Below are positions 1 to 8,175 of a stretch of DNA of 64,000 bases, piece by piece. Positions within the stretch are counted from its first letter, which is position 1, and each line of letters starts with the position of its first letter. The stretch is taken from positions 1 to 64,000 of the forward strand of contig CACYXC010000004.1 of assembly GCA_902778285.1 (NCBI GenBank), in the 5' to 3' direction. Source of the stretch: Oscillospiraceae bacterium. GTDB taxonomy: Bacteria > Bacillota > Clostridia > Oscillospirales > Oscillospiraceae. Made by a program: the position numbers and the translations under genes. The notes below the pieces were generated by a model that made no database searches, was not told where the DNA came from, and saw only the letters and a program-made list of their open reading frames with translations.

Positions 1-2
1 TC

Positions 3-317
3 GCGGACATGCTCTCGGGCGGCGTCTACGGCATCGTGGACGAGGACCGGCTGCACAGCGGGAGCATCACGCTCGACGCTGTCGCGGCGCAGAAGCAGGG
101 CCGGAGACGCAGGAGCCTCGCCGCCTCGCTTTTCCCGTCTGCCTCTTCGCTGGCCGGGCGCTATCCCTACCTGCGTGCCAGGCCCTGGCTTTTGCCGCTT
201 GCCTGGATACAGAGGGCAGCGGGCTATCTGAAAAACCGCAGGACCAGCGCTGCCGCCTCTGTCGAGATCGGCGAAAAGCGTGTCCGACTGCTCAAACAAT
301 ATGGAATCATTGACTGA
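3..317 (+). CDS. C-terminal part of a nucleotidyltransferase-family protein (truncated by window)
   Basis: The reading frame is open from the left edge and ends in TGA at 315-317, so only the last ~104 residues are present. The tail (RPWLLPLAWIQRAAGYLKNR, then an SVEIGEKR...LLKQYGIID end) resembles the C-terminus of the uncharacterised nucleotidyltransferase family (NTP_transf_5-like), often found near peptide-maturation or polysaccharide genes in Clostridia. The catalytic part lies outside the window, so the function cannot be verified. A terminator follows directly, so this gene closes an operon separate from the capsule genes. Confidence 0.55.
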   Translation, partial: ADMLSGGVYGIVDEDRLHSGSITLDAVAAQKQGRRRRSLAASLFPSASSLAGRYPYLRARPWLLPLAWIQRAAGYLKNRRTSAAASVEIGEKRVRLLKQYGIID

Positions 318-318
318 T

Positions 319-354
319 GAGACCGCGCTTTTTCAGCACGGTCTCTATTGTTTT
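319..354 (+). terminator. Rho-independent terminator after the first gene
   Basis: GAGACCG (319-325) pairs with CGGTCTC (339-345). The stem extends inward by GCT/AGC after one mismatch, and TATTGTTTT follows. It starts two bases after the stop codon. Confidence 0.7.
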
Positions 355-396
355 GCCGGAATCAATAAAAGATCAAGAAAGTATGCGCTTTGCAAC

Positions 397-425
397 TTGC
401 TTTTTTTCAGGAAGACTGTTATAAT
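397..425 (+). promoter_or_regulatory. Sigma-A type promoter for the ABC exporter
   Basis: TTGCTT (397-402) is followed by a 17-base spacer and a perfect TATAAT (420-425), preceded by an extended -10 TG (417-418). It lies between the terminator at 319-354 and the ATG at 478, so it probably starts transcription of the ABC exporter and perhaps of the capsule genes behind it. Confidence 0.7.
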
Positions 426-477
426 TATTTGACTATTATGTTGACTAAGGGGTTACTATGCCCTTTTGGAGGAGAAC

Positions 478-2262
478 ATGGCGAGACCTGCTGAGGACAA
501 CAATGCGTTCTTCCAGTCGCTCCATGCCCTCCGGCAGCGTCTGCTCGACGGTACGTTTACGGAGATCCTTGACGATTGGCGCTGGATCTTCTCTTACAGC
601 AAGCGTTACAAGCTGGCCATCCTGTTTTACACGCTGCTCGGCATTTTTTCCACGACCTTCGGCCTTGTGGCCAGCGTCGCTGGGAAATACGCCATTGATA
701 TCATCACCGGCTATCAGACCAGCAAGCTTGGTATCATGATCGCCATCATGCTCGGCGGCGCCCTGTTCAGTCTGGCGTTCTCGAATATCATCAGCCGGAT
801 CTCCGCCAAGCTGAGCATCGATATCAATAACGATATCCAGGCCGATATCTTTGATCAGATCATCGACGTCGACTGGAAGGCCATCAACGCGTACAGCAGC
901 GGCGATTTGCTCAATCGCTTCAACTCCGACGTGAGCACTGTCAGCAAGAACGCGATCAGCTGGCTTCCCTCCATCATCATTGCAATTTATAATTTCATCG
1001 TCACCTTCGCTCTGATCTGGCATTATAACAAGATCATGAGCCTGCTGGCTTTTGCCAGCGCACCGGTCATGCTGCTGATGTCCAAATACTTCATTCGCAA
1101 GCAGCGTGAGTATTCCCGCAAGGTCAAGGAAACCGGCAGCCAGATGATGGCTTTTGAAGTCGAGACCTTCTATAATTTTGACAACATCAAATCTTTCGGC
1201 ATCATGCGCAGCTACGGCGCAAAGCTTCGCCAGTGGCAGAAAAAACTCCGCGCGATCAGCCTTGACTACAACATGTTCACGATCAAGACCAACGTGTTTA
1301 TGTCTCTTTTAGGTATGGTCGTGCAGTATTCCGCTTTTGGATACTGTCTGTATCTCCTCTGGAGCCATCAGATCACCTACGGCACGATGACGCTTTTTCT
1401 GGAACAGCGCAGCCGTTTGGCCGGGGCATTCAACAATGTGGTCGGCATCATTCCGTCTTTTTTGACCAGTTCCGTCTCCGCTCACCGTATCCGTGAACTG
1501 ATCGATCTGCCCCGAGAGACGCATATTCCCGAGAGTGAGGAATTGCGTGCGCTTGCGGATCAGGGCTTCGAGGTGCGGATGCAGGACGTCGATTTTTCCT
1601 ATGTCGACGACAAGCGGATCATCTCCGATTCGAGCTTCTTTGCCTGTCCCGGTGAGATCGTTGCGCTGGTCGGTCCCTCCGGCGAGGGGAAGACTACCAT
1701 GATCCGCATGATGCTGGGGCTGATCCATCCGGAGCAGGGGAGCGTTTTTCTGCGGGCCTGGGACGGCAGCGAAGTGGAGATGAACGCCGACAGCCGCTTT
1801 CTGTTTTCCTATGTTCCGCAGGGAAATGCGATCCTCTCTGGCACTGTTGCGGATAATCTGCGTATGGTGCGTGAAGACGCAACTGATGAGGAGATTGAGG
1901 AGGCACTGCGGGTCGCCTGCGCCTGGGACTTTATCGCAAAGCTTCCTGACGGCATCAACAGCAAAGTGGGCGAGCGCGGCCGCGGCTTTTCCGAAGGCCA
2001 GGCACAGCGGATCGCCATCGCCCGGGCTGTTCTGCGCGACGCGCCCATTCTTCTGCTGGATGAAGCGACCTCCGCTCTCGATGTGGAGACCGAAAGGCGC
2101 GTGCTGCGCAATATCATTCAGCAGCGACCGAGCAAGACCATCATCGTCACCACCCACCGTCCGACCGTCCTGAACATGTGTCAGCGGGTATATCGGGTCG
2201 TGGATACGCATGTTACAGAGCTGAGCGAAGACGAATCCAGCCGCATGGCCATGGATTTCTGA
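478..2262 (+). CDS. ABC exporter, fused transmembrane and ATPase domains
   Basis: This 594-residue half-transporter has about six membrane segments in residues 40-310 and an ATPase domain behind. The Walker A motif is GPSGEGKTT (Lys405), the signature is FSEGQ (504-508) instead of LSGGQ, Walker B is ILLLDEATSALD (Asp528, Glu529) and the H-loop is TTHRPT. ATG 478 is preferred over upstream TTG 466 because GGAGGAG sits four bases before it. Exporters of this kind work as dimers and move peptides, lipids or drugs; the substrate cannot be read from the sequence. cpsB follows after 21 bases, so co-transcription with the capsule genes is likely. The FSEGQ form recurs in clostridial exporters linked to nucleotidyltransferase genes like the one upstream. 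Confidence 0.85.
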   Translation: MARPAEDNNAFFQSLHALRQRLLDGTFTEILDDWRWIFSYSKRYKLAILFYTLLGIFSTTFGLVASVAGKYAIDIITGYQTSKLGIMIAIMLGGALFSLAFSNIISRISAKLSIDINNDIQADIFDQIIDVDWKAINAYSSGDLLNRFNSDVSTVSKNAISWLPSIIIAIYNFIVTFALIWHYNKIMSLLAFASAPVMLLMSKYFIRKQREYSRKVKETGSQMMAFEVETFYNFDNIKSFGIMRSYGAKLRQWQKKLRAISLDYNMFTIKTNVFMSLLGMVVQYSAFGYCLYLLWSHQITYGTMTLFLEQRSRLAGAFNNVVGIIPSFLTSSVSAHRIRELIDLPRETHIPESEELRALADQGFEVRMQDVDFSYVDDKRIISDSSFFACPGEIVALVGPSGEGKTTMIRMMLGLIHPEQGSVFLRAWDGSEVEMNADSRFLFSYVPQGNAILSGTVADNLRMVREDATDEEIEEALRVACAWDFIAKLPDGINSKVGERGRGFSEGQAQRIAIARAVLRDAPILLLDEATSALDVETERRVLRNIIQQRPSKTIIVTTHRPTVLNMCQRVYRVVDTHVTELSEDESSRMAMDF

Positions 2263-2283
2263 ACTGAGGACGGAAGACGCCTG

Positions 2284-3033
2284 ATGATCGACATTCATAC
2301 GCATGTGATGCCGGGGATCGATGACGGCTCAGAGAGCATGGATATGTCTCTTCAAATGCTCGCCATCGCCGCGGAAAGCGGTGTACATACGATTGTAGCG
2401 ACTCCGCACTGCAACATTCCCGATGAATATGAAAACTATGCCGGCGACGAGATGATGTCTCTCTGGCGCCAGCTGGAGAGCGCTGCCGCCGAAGCGCAGA
2501 TCCCGGTCAAACTGTGCCGGGGTATGGAGATCTTCGCGACGGAGGCTCTCCCAGAGCTGCTGACGGAGCGCCGTGTCTGGACAATCAATGATACGAAATA
2601 TTTCCTGCTTGAGTTTTCGTTCGGCGAGGATCCCGACTTCTGCAGGTATATCCTGCGCAAAGCGAGCGATCTCGGCTTCCGGCCGATCATTGCCCATCCG
2701 GAGCGCTATTTCTTCGTGCAGGACGATCCTGAGCTGGCCTATGAATTCTGCGTTTCAGGTTATGGACTTCAGGTCAATAAAGGGAGTCTGATGGGGCGGT
2801 TCGGACCGGGACCCAAGCGTACGGCGGATCTGATCCTTGACCACGGACTGTGTGCCTGCATTGCCAGTGACGCTCACAGACCATATGAACGCAGTACGTT
2901 TATGACGGATCTGCGCGATTATCTGGAAGAAGAATACGGGGAGGCCTATATGCGGCTTCTCCTGGAGGAAAACCCGGCTCGTATCCTGAGCGGACGCGAT
3001 CTGCTGGGCTTTGAGCCGATCCCGTTTCGATGA
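2284..3033 (+). CDS. cpsB: PHP-type protein-tyrosine phosphatase (CpsB/YwqE family)
   Basis: This 249-residue protein has the metal-binding motifs of the family in order: HTHVMPGIDDG near residue 4, ATPHCNIPDEY near 39, an EIFATEAL motif near 82, IAHPERY near 138 and a DAHR motif near 198. The family holds three Mn ions and removes phosphate from the tyrosine tails of BY-kinases, which controls capsule chain length and export. Its substrates are presumably the two kinases at 3946 and 5434. The protein is cytoplasmic, of normal family length and transcribed with its neighbours. Confidence 0.9.
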   Translation: MIDIHTHVMPGIDDGSESMDMSLQMLAIAAESGVHTIVATPHCNIPDEYENYAGDEMMSLWRQLESAAAEAQIPVKLCRGMEIFATEALPELLTERRVWTINDTKYFLLEFSFGEDPDFCRYILRKASDLGFRPIIAHPERYFFVQDDPELAYEFCVSGYGLQVNKGSLMGRFGPGPKRTADLILDHGLCACIASDAHRPYERSTFMTDLRDYLEEEYGEAYMRLLLEENPARILSGRDLLGFEPIPFR

Positions 3034-3067
3034 ATCGGGCAGATACACATAAAAGGGGTAACACTTT

Positions 3068-3943
3068 GTGAGAAAGTTTCGGTATTTGGTGCTGGCGTTT
3101 TTTGCCGTTGTGTTTGTGGTGTTCTCGTTCAACCGCGTGAAGGAGTACATTACGTCTGACTTTACTGCACCTGTGATTCATGCGGACTCAGATTCTCTGC
3201 AGGTCAGCGTCATGTCCGGCGAAGAGGAACTGCTCTCCGGCATGTCTGCGATCGACAATCTGGACGGCGATGTGACCAATACGCTGGTCGTTGTATCAAA
3301 ATCGAAGTTTATCTCCAAAGGGACGCTTCGCGTCAATTACGCCGCTTTTGACAAGAACAACAACGTTGGCATCGCCGCACGCAACCTGACCTACACGGAC
3401 TATCATTCTCCCCGCTTTTCCATGAGCCAGCCCCTTCGCTTTCTCAGCGGCAATACGAATAACAATTATTTGAAGAACATCACAGCGTCTGACTGCCTGG
3501 ACGGAAACATTACGCAGCAGATCAAAATCACCTTTGGCAGTACAGAAAGTACAAGCAATACCTCGACCAGGCAGAAACTGTATATCCAGGTCACGAACAG
3601 CGCAGGGGATACCTCCTCGCTGGAGCTGTGGGCGACTTTTGAAGACTATAATACCTACAATACGTCGGCGCCCGCTTTGACTGATTATATCGTTTATACG
3701 CAGCCGGGCGTGCGTCCGAATTACAGCAGCTATCTCAAGGGGATCTGGGCTGCCGGCAGTACTCGCAGCTTTTCCGAAGCCGGATTCGATGCGAACGAAG
3801 ACGTCCGCATCTCCGACAGCGGCGTGAACTATAATACGCCCGGGGTCTATACAGCGACCTTTCAACTCTCACGTGCAGAAAAAGACGGGTCGGGCCGCAC
3901 GCCTCTGGGCAGCACGACCATGGTCGTCGTTGTGGAGGGCTGA
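3068..3943 (+). CDS. Membrane-anchored extracellular protein with HYR/DUF5011-like domains
   Basis: This 291-residue protein starts at GTG 3068, behind an AAGGGG motif. Residues 5-22 form a single N-terminal membrane anchor. The rest is hydrophilic and Thr/Ser/Asn-rich, with Ig-like repeats typical of cell-surface HYR/DUF5011 domains: two copies of an SAIDNLDGDVT / TASDCLDGNIT style motif (about residues 60-72 and 139-150). Genes of this type sit beside Wzz/BY-kinase genes in clostridial capsule loci; a role in organising the exported polymer is inferred, not known. It ends two bases before the kinase gene. Confidence 0.65.
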   Translation: MRKFRYLVLAFFAVVFVVFSFNRVKEYITSDFTAPVIHADSDSLQVSVMSGEEELLSGMSAIDNLDGDVTNTLVVVSKSKFISKGTLRVNYAAFDKNNNVGIAARNLTYTDYHSPRFSMSQPLRFLSGNTNNNYLKNITASDCLDGNITQQIKITFGSTESTSNTSTRQKLYIQVTNSAGDTSSLELWATFEDYNTYNTSAPALTDYIVYTQPGVRPNYSSYLKGIWAAGSTRSFSEAGFDANEDVRISDSGVNYNTPGVYTATFQLSRAEKDGSGRTPLGSTTMVVVVEG

Positions 3944-3945
3944 GT

Positions 3946-5421
3946 ATGAATGACAGAAATCGGGAATTTACCACGATCCTGGATAATCTGGATCTGTACA
4001 GCATGTTCCGGGATGCCCTGAAAAACCTGTGGGTCATTATTCTTGGCGCCTTAGCCGCCGCCATGATCGTCAATATGTCGGTCCGTGCGGATTTTCAGAG
4101 AACCTATAGTACCACCGCGACCTTCGTCGTTACGTCAAAGACCTCCAGCAACATGGCGTACAGCAATTTGTCTGCCGCTTCCACCATGGCAAACAGCTTC
4201 AAAAATCTGCTCAACAGCAACCTGCTCAAGAAAAAAGTATGCAAGGATCTGGGCCTGGCGTCTTTCAACGCCACAACAACAGCAAATGTGATCAAGGGCA
4301 CAAACCTCATGACCCTGAAGGTAACGGCGGATACCCCGCGCAATACCTACCGCATCATCCGCTCCGTCATGAGCAATATGTCCTGGCTGACGCAGTATGT
4401 TTCCACCGATATGATCATGGAGGTCCTGCAGGATCCGCCTGTACCGACCGGCGCGGATGCCTCCTTTACCGCGGCAAAGCAGTCGCTCAAGGCGTTTCTC
4501 CTGGCCGGAGCGGGGCTGACGCTGGTGTTCATGTATCTTTCCTATCGGAAAGAGACGATCAAGGGCGAAAAGGATTTGGAGACAAAGCTTGATGCCAGAT
4601 GCATCGGCATGCTGTATTACGATTCTCCCTACAACTCATTCGGAGATTTTCTCAAAAACAAGAAGGATAAACATCTTGTCACAGATGTGACGGCACCGTT
4701 TGAACTGGTTGAACGCTATAAGAAAATTGCAGCGAATATCTCCGGGGAAGCCCATAAGACCGACGCCAAAACGATCCTGGTCACCAGCGTCCGCGAGCAT
4801 GAGGGTAAATCGACCGTTTCGGCAAACCTCGCTCTGTCTCTGGTCAAGCAGTCGTACAAGGTCCTGTTGATCGACGGCGATATGCGGCGCCCGTCACTGA
4901 ATTCGCTGTTCCTGGAACCCGGCGAAAAGCTTCAGTCGACCCTCGGAGACCTGCTGATGGGCAAGGCAACGATGGGCGACGCGTTGAGGACCGATAAGGG
5001 GAGCGGGCTGCATCTGTTGCTGAACAACCATAACTATGTTAACTCCACCGATATCGTTTCTTCGGAGTATATGGCGAAGCTGCTGGACATAGTAAAGAAG
5101 TATTTTGACTTTATTATCGTCGACTCCCCACCCATGTCGCTGATGGCTGACGCCGAAGTCTTTGCGGATCTCTGCGATATGAGTGTTTTGGTCGTCAACT
5201 ACGATATGGTCCTCGCACAGGACCTGAACGATGCCATCGACTCTCTGCGCGACTGCCGAGGCTCCTTTGCCGGCTGTATTTTGAATATGGTGCGCACGCT
5301 CCCCGGGTCCCGCAGGGTGATCGGCGGCTACGGCGGCTACGGGCGATACGGCAGCTACGGACGCTACGGGCGTTATGGGAAATACGGCAGCTACGGTCGC
5401 TACGGTGAAAGCGCAAAATGA
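3946..5421 (+). CDS. Fused Wzz-type co-polymerase and BY-kinase, copy 1
   Basis: This 491-residue protein has an N-terminal chain-length domain with membrane segments near residues 28-46 and 183-200, followed by a cytoplasmic BY-kinase. The kinase motifs are SVREHEGKST (P-loop Lys288), VLLIDGDMRRPS (Walker A', Asp310/Asp312) and FIIVDSPP (Walker B, Asp393). The C-terminus is a run of nine Gly-x-Tyr units (residues 460-486), the expected autophosphorylation tail. Known BY-kinases cycle between phosphorylated oligomer states to control polysaccharide length; CpsB removes the phosphates. GGAGGG lies seven bases before ATG 3946. A paralogue follows at 5434, so the locus carries two kinases rather than the usual one. 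Confidence 0.9.
   Translation: MNDRNREFTTILDNLDLYSMFRDALKNLWVIILGALAAAMIVNMSVRADFQRTYSTTATFVVTSKTSSNMAYSNLSAASTMANSFKNLLNSNLLKKKVCKDLGLASFNATTTANVIKGTNLMTLKVTADTPRNTYRIIRSVMSNMSWLTQYVSTDMIMEVLQDPPVPTGADASFTAAKQSLKAFLLAGAGLTLVFMYLSYRKETIKGEKDLETKLDARCIGMLYYDSPYNSFGDFLKNKKDKHLVTDVTAPFELVERYKKIAANISGEAHKTDAKTILVTSVREHEGKSTVSANLALSLVKQSYKVLLIDGDMRRPSLNSLFLEPGEKLQSTLGDLLMGKATMGDALRTDKGSGLHLLLNNHNYVNSTDIVSSEYMAKLLDIVKKYFDFIIVDSPPMSLMADAEVFADLCDMSVLVVNYDMVLAQDLNDAIDSLRDCRGSFAGCILNMVRTLPGSRRVIGGYGGYGRYGSYGRYGRYGKYGSYGRYGESAK
5323..5406 (+). repeat. 9-base tandem repeat encoding (Gly-x-Tyr)n kinase tail
   Basis: Nine consecutive 9-base units encode Gly-x-Tyr, with x being Gly, Arg, Ser or Lys. Third codon positions vary, so the units are not identical, but the near-tandem structure could change length by slippage or recombination and so change the number of phosphorylatable tyrosines. 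Confidence 0.75.
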
Positions 5422-5433
5422 TGAGGAACTGAC

Positions 5434-6993
5434 ATGGATGAGACATCTTTGAACTCTTCGTCCCAGCTTGAAAAGCTCGATATTCTTTCTTTTCTGAATG
5501 ACTTTCTGCATCGGCTGCGCAGACTTTGGTGGATTGTGGTGCTCGCAGTCGCAGTTTGCATGTGCCTTTCGTATTTCCGCAGCAGTACCAGTTATTCGCC
5601 GAGTTACGTTGCCGAGGCAACTGTCTCTGTGGATATCGTAAACGGCGGCGCCTCGGCGAAACGAAGCACAGCGGAGCAGATGGGCAAAATATTCCCTTAT
5701 ATCCTGACCAGCGGCGCGCTCTCTGACGTGATTGCGTCTGATCTGAACATGAAAAGCGTGCCCGGGTCGATCAAGGTTTCCAATATCAGCGGCACCAATC
5801 TGCTGACTATCCGCGTGACCTCGTGGACTGCAGAGCACGCCTATAACGTCCTGCAGTCCGTCTTGAAGAATTACCCCGAAATTGCGCAGTTCGTAGTCGG
5901 CCAGACCGAACTCACACTGATCGATGACAGCGGCATTCCCGAGGACACGGGGAAAAGCTCTGTGATCCGGGGCTCTCTCCGGCGCGGCGCCATCATCGGT
6001 CTCGGTATCGGCATTGCGCTGGTCCTTCTGCATGTGATGACCTTCCGTACGATCCGTTCGGAAACCGAACTGCGAAATCTTATGAATATTCCGTGCCTCG
6101 GCACGCTTCCTGTCAGCGTGACGAAGAAACGCCGCAAGAAAGCCAGTCGACATATCAACATCCTTTACGATTCCTATCGTTCCGACTATATCGAGGCGAT
6201 GCGACTGGTCCGGACCCGCCTGGAACGACAGCTGGAGGACAAGCAGGTCCTGATGGTCACAAGTTCCATTTCCGGGGAAGGAAAGTCAACTGTCGCGTCG
6301 AATCTCGCCATATCTATGGCCTTAAAGGGAAAGCGCGTTATCCTGGTCGACTGTGACCTGCGCAATCCTTCGATCGCTGAGATCTTTAACCTGAAGCAGG
6401 AGTTCCCCGGGCTGATCCCTGTTTTGAACGGCAAATCCGCGCTCGAGGACGCCCTGTATCCTGTCAGCTTCCGCGGCAAACCCACCGGGCTGACCCTGCT
6501 CCCCGGAGGCAAGCGCGAATCCAGCCTCGTAGAGATCCTGGGCAGCGATGCCATGAGTGAACTGATTTCACTGCTTCGCCAGCAGGCAGATATTGTGATC
6601 CTGGATACCCCGCCTTCTGCGATGCTTGTCGACGCCATGATGCTTGTTCGGCATGTGGATGCTGTCGCTTACGTGATCATGAGCGACTTCGCCCGCAGAC
6701 GCTTTATCATCCAAGGCGTTCAGGAACTGAGCAACGGTGATGCGCCGATCGTCGGATGCATCCTCAACGGCGGCAGGACCCATTCCGGGGGATACTATGG
6801 ATACAAATACGGCTATGGATATCGTTACGGCTCTCGCTACAGCAGCAGCAAATACAGCAGTAACCGCAGCAAGAGTGGTCGCGCGGAGAGCGGCGGAAGC
6901 GAGAGAAGCCGCAGCGCCGCCAAACGCGATGGCGCAAAAGCCGAAAACATCGATCCCGATCAGAGAAGAAAAAACCCGGACAAAGCAGAATAA
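5434..6993 (+). CDS. Fused Wzz-type co-polymerase and BY-kinase, copy 2
   Basis: This 519-residue paralogue of the preceding protein has membrane segments near residues 34-50 and 186-205, P-loop SISGEGKST (Lys284), Walker A' VILVDCDLRNPS and Walker B VILDTPPS (Asp391). Its P-loop is closer to the family consensus than that of copy 1. The tail differs: a Tyr-rich stretch (about residues 452-475) is followed by a 40-residue Ser/Arg/Lys-rich, highly charged end not seen in copy 1. GAGGA precedes ATG 5434. The two kinases may heteromerise, or may serve two polymers; this is inference. Confidence 0.9.
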   Translation: MDETSLNSSSQLEKLDILSFLNDFLHRLRRLWWIVVLAVAVCMCLSYFRSSTSYSPSYVAEATVSVDIVNGGASAKRSTAEQMGKIFPYILTSGALSDVIASDLNMKSVPGSIKVSNISGTNLLTIRVTSWTAEHAYNVLQSVLKNYPEIAQFVVGQTELTLIDDSGIPEDTGKSSVIRGSLRRGAIIGLGIGIALVLLHVMTFRTIRSETELRNLMNIPCLGTLPVSVTKKRRKKASRHINILYDSYRSDYIEAMRLVRTRLERQLEDKQVLMVTSSISGEGKSTVASNLAISMALKGKRVILVDCDLRNPSIAEIFNLKQEFPGLIPVLNGKSALEDALYPVSFRGKPTGLTLLPGGKRESSLVEILGSDAMSELISLLRQQADIVILDTPPSAMLVDAMMLVRHVDAVAYVIMSDFARRRFIIQGVQELSNGDAPIVGCILNGGRTHSGGYYGYKYGYGYRYGSRYSSSKYSSNRSKSGRAESGGSERSRSAAKRDGAKAENIDPDQRRKNPDKAE

Positions 6994-7051
6994 GCATAAG
7001 TTTGTCCCTCGTTTTTGTTTTCCGTGACTGAATAATACTTTGAGTGGCTGC

Positions 7052-7078
7052 TTGACCAGTCCCTGCAGATTGTATAAT
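7052..7078 (+). promoter_or_regulatory. Possible internal promoter before the first glycosyltransferase
   Basis: TTGACC (7052-7057) and a perfect TATAAT (7073-7078) are separated by 15 bases, shorter than ideal, with TG directly before the -10. The -10 ends six bases before ATG 7085, so transcription from it would start at or near the start codon. Confidence 0.4.
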
Positions 7079-7084
7079 GAGACG

Positions 7085-8167
7085 ATGAAATTCTTGATCA
7101 TTACAAATCACTCATACATGTTCTGGCGATTTCGCCGTGAGCTGACAGCCGAACTTCTGAAAAGAGGGGAGGTCGTTATCAGCACGCCGTTTGTCGGCCA
7201 TGAAGATGACTTGCGGAAGATGGGCTGCCGATGCATACAGACTTCACTTGAGCGTCGTACGCTGAACCCGCGCAAGGAGTTAGCGCTCTTCGCCTTCTAT
7301 CGCAGGCTGCTTCGTGAGGAGAAGCCCGATGTGGTCATTACATATTCCATCAAGCCGAATATTTACGCCGGTTATGCCTGCAGGCAGGCGCGCATTCCGT
7401 ATTTTGTGAATGTGCAGGGCTTGGGGTCTATTTTCCAGCACGAGTTCTCGGCAAGACTGGCTTCCGTGCTGTACCGCGGCGCCATCAGAGATGCAAAGGC
7501 GGTTTTCTTTGAAAACCGTTCCAGCGCCGAGGTCTTTGTCAAACGGGGCATTGTCACCGAAAAGAAAGAGGTCATTCTCAAGGGCGCGGGCATCAATCTG
7601 GGTGTCTACATGATGCAGCCCTATCCTTCGGAAGAGAATGGGATCCACTTCTTATACCTCGGCCGTATCATGCAGGAAAAAGGCGTCGATGAGATCCTGG
7701 AAGCCAGCCAACGGCTGAAAAAGGAGTACGGCGACCGCGTTGTAATCGATTTTGTCGGCTTTTTTGAAGATGACTACAAAGATCAGATCGATCTGCTGGT
7801 GAAAAGGAATGTCATTCGTTTTCACGGCTTTTGCTCTGATCCCCGGCCGTTCTATGCTCAGGCCCACTGTATTGTCCTGCCCAGTTATCATGAAGGAATG
7901 AGCAACGTCCTTTTGGAAGCGGCGTCCACCGGCAGAGCACTGATCACTTCGGATATTCCCGGCTGCCGTGAAACGGTTACAGACGGGGAAACCGGTTTCC
8001 TGGTCCCTGTCAGAGACAGCGATGCTCTGTATTGGGCGATGAAGCGTTTTGTCGAGCTTTCGCCGGAGCAAAGAAGACAGATGGGCGAGCGTAGCCGTGT
8101 AAAAATGGAGATGGAGTTCGATAAGGAACAGGTTGTTGATGAAACAATGGCTGCCCTGCAGCTTTGA
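7085..8167 (+). CDS. Glycosyltransferase family 4
   Basis: This 360-residue GT-B fold enzyme begins MKFLIITNHSYMF. The N-terminal Rossmann half includes a VQGLGSIF motif. The C-terminal nucleotide-sugar half carries FLYLGRIMQEKGVDE near residue 195 and the E-x7-E motif HEGMSNVLLEA near 283. Its overall style matches enzymes that add a HexNAc or Gal residue to undecaprenyl-linked intermediates (CapM/PglA-like); donor and linkage are not readable from sequence. ATG 7085 is chosen over TTG 7040 because the family start is at MKFL. It is the first transferase after the kinases. Confidence 0.85.
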   Translation: MKFLIITNHSYMFWRFRRELTAELLKRGEVVISTPFVGHEDDLRKMGCRCIQTSLERRTLNPRKELALFAFYRRLLREEKPDVVITYSIKPNIYAGYACRQARIPYFVNVQGLGSIFQHEFSARLASVLYRGAIRDAKAVFFENRSSAEVFVKRGIVTEKKEVILKGAGINLGVYMMQPYPSEENGIHFLYLGRIMQEKGVDEILEASQRLKKEYGDRVVIDFVGFFEDDYKDQIDLLVKRNVIRFHGFCSDPRPFYAQAHCIVLPSYHEGMSNVLLEAASTGRALITSDIPGCRETVTDGETGFLVPVRDSDALYWAMKRFVELSPEQRRQMGERSRVKMEMEFDKEQVVDETMAALQL

Positions 8168-8175
8168 GTATTGCT

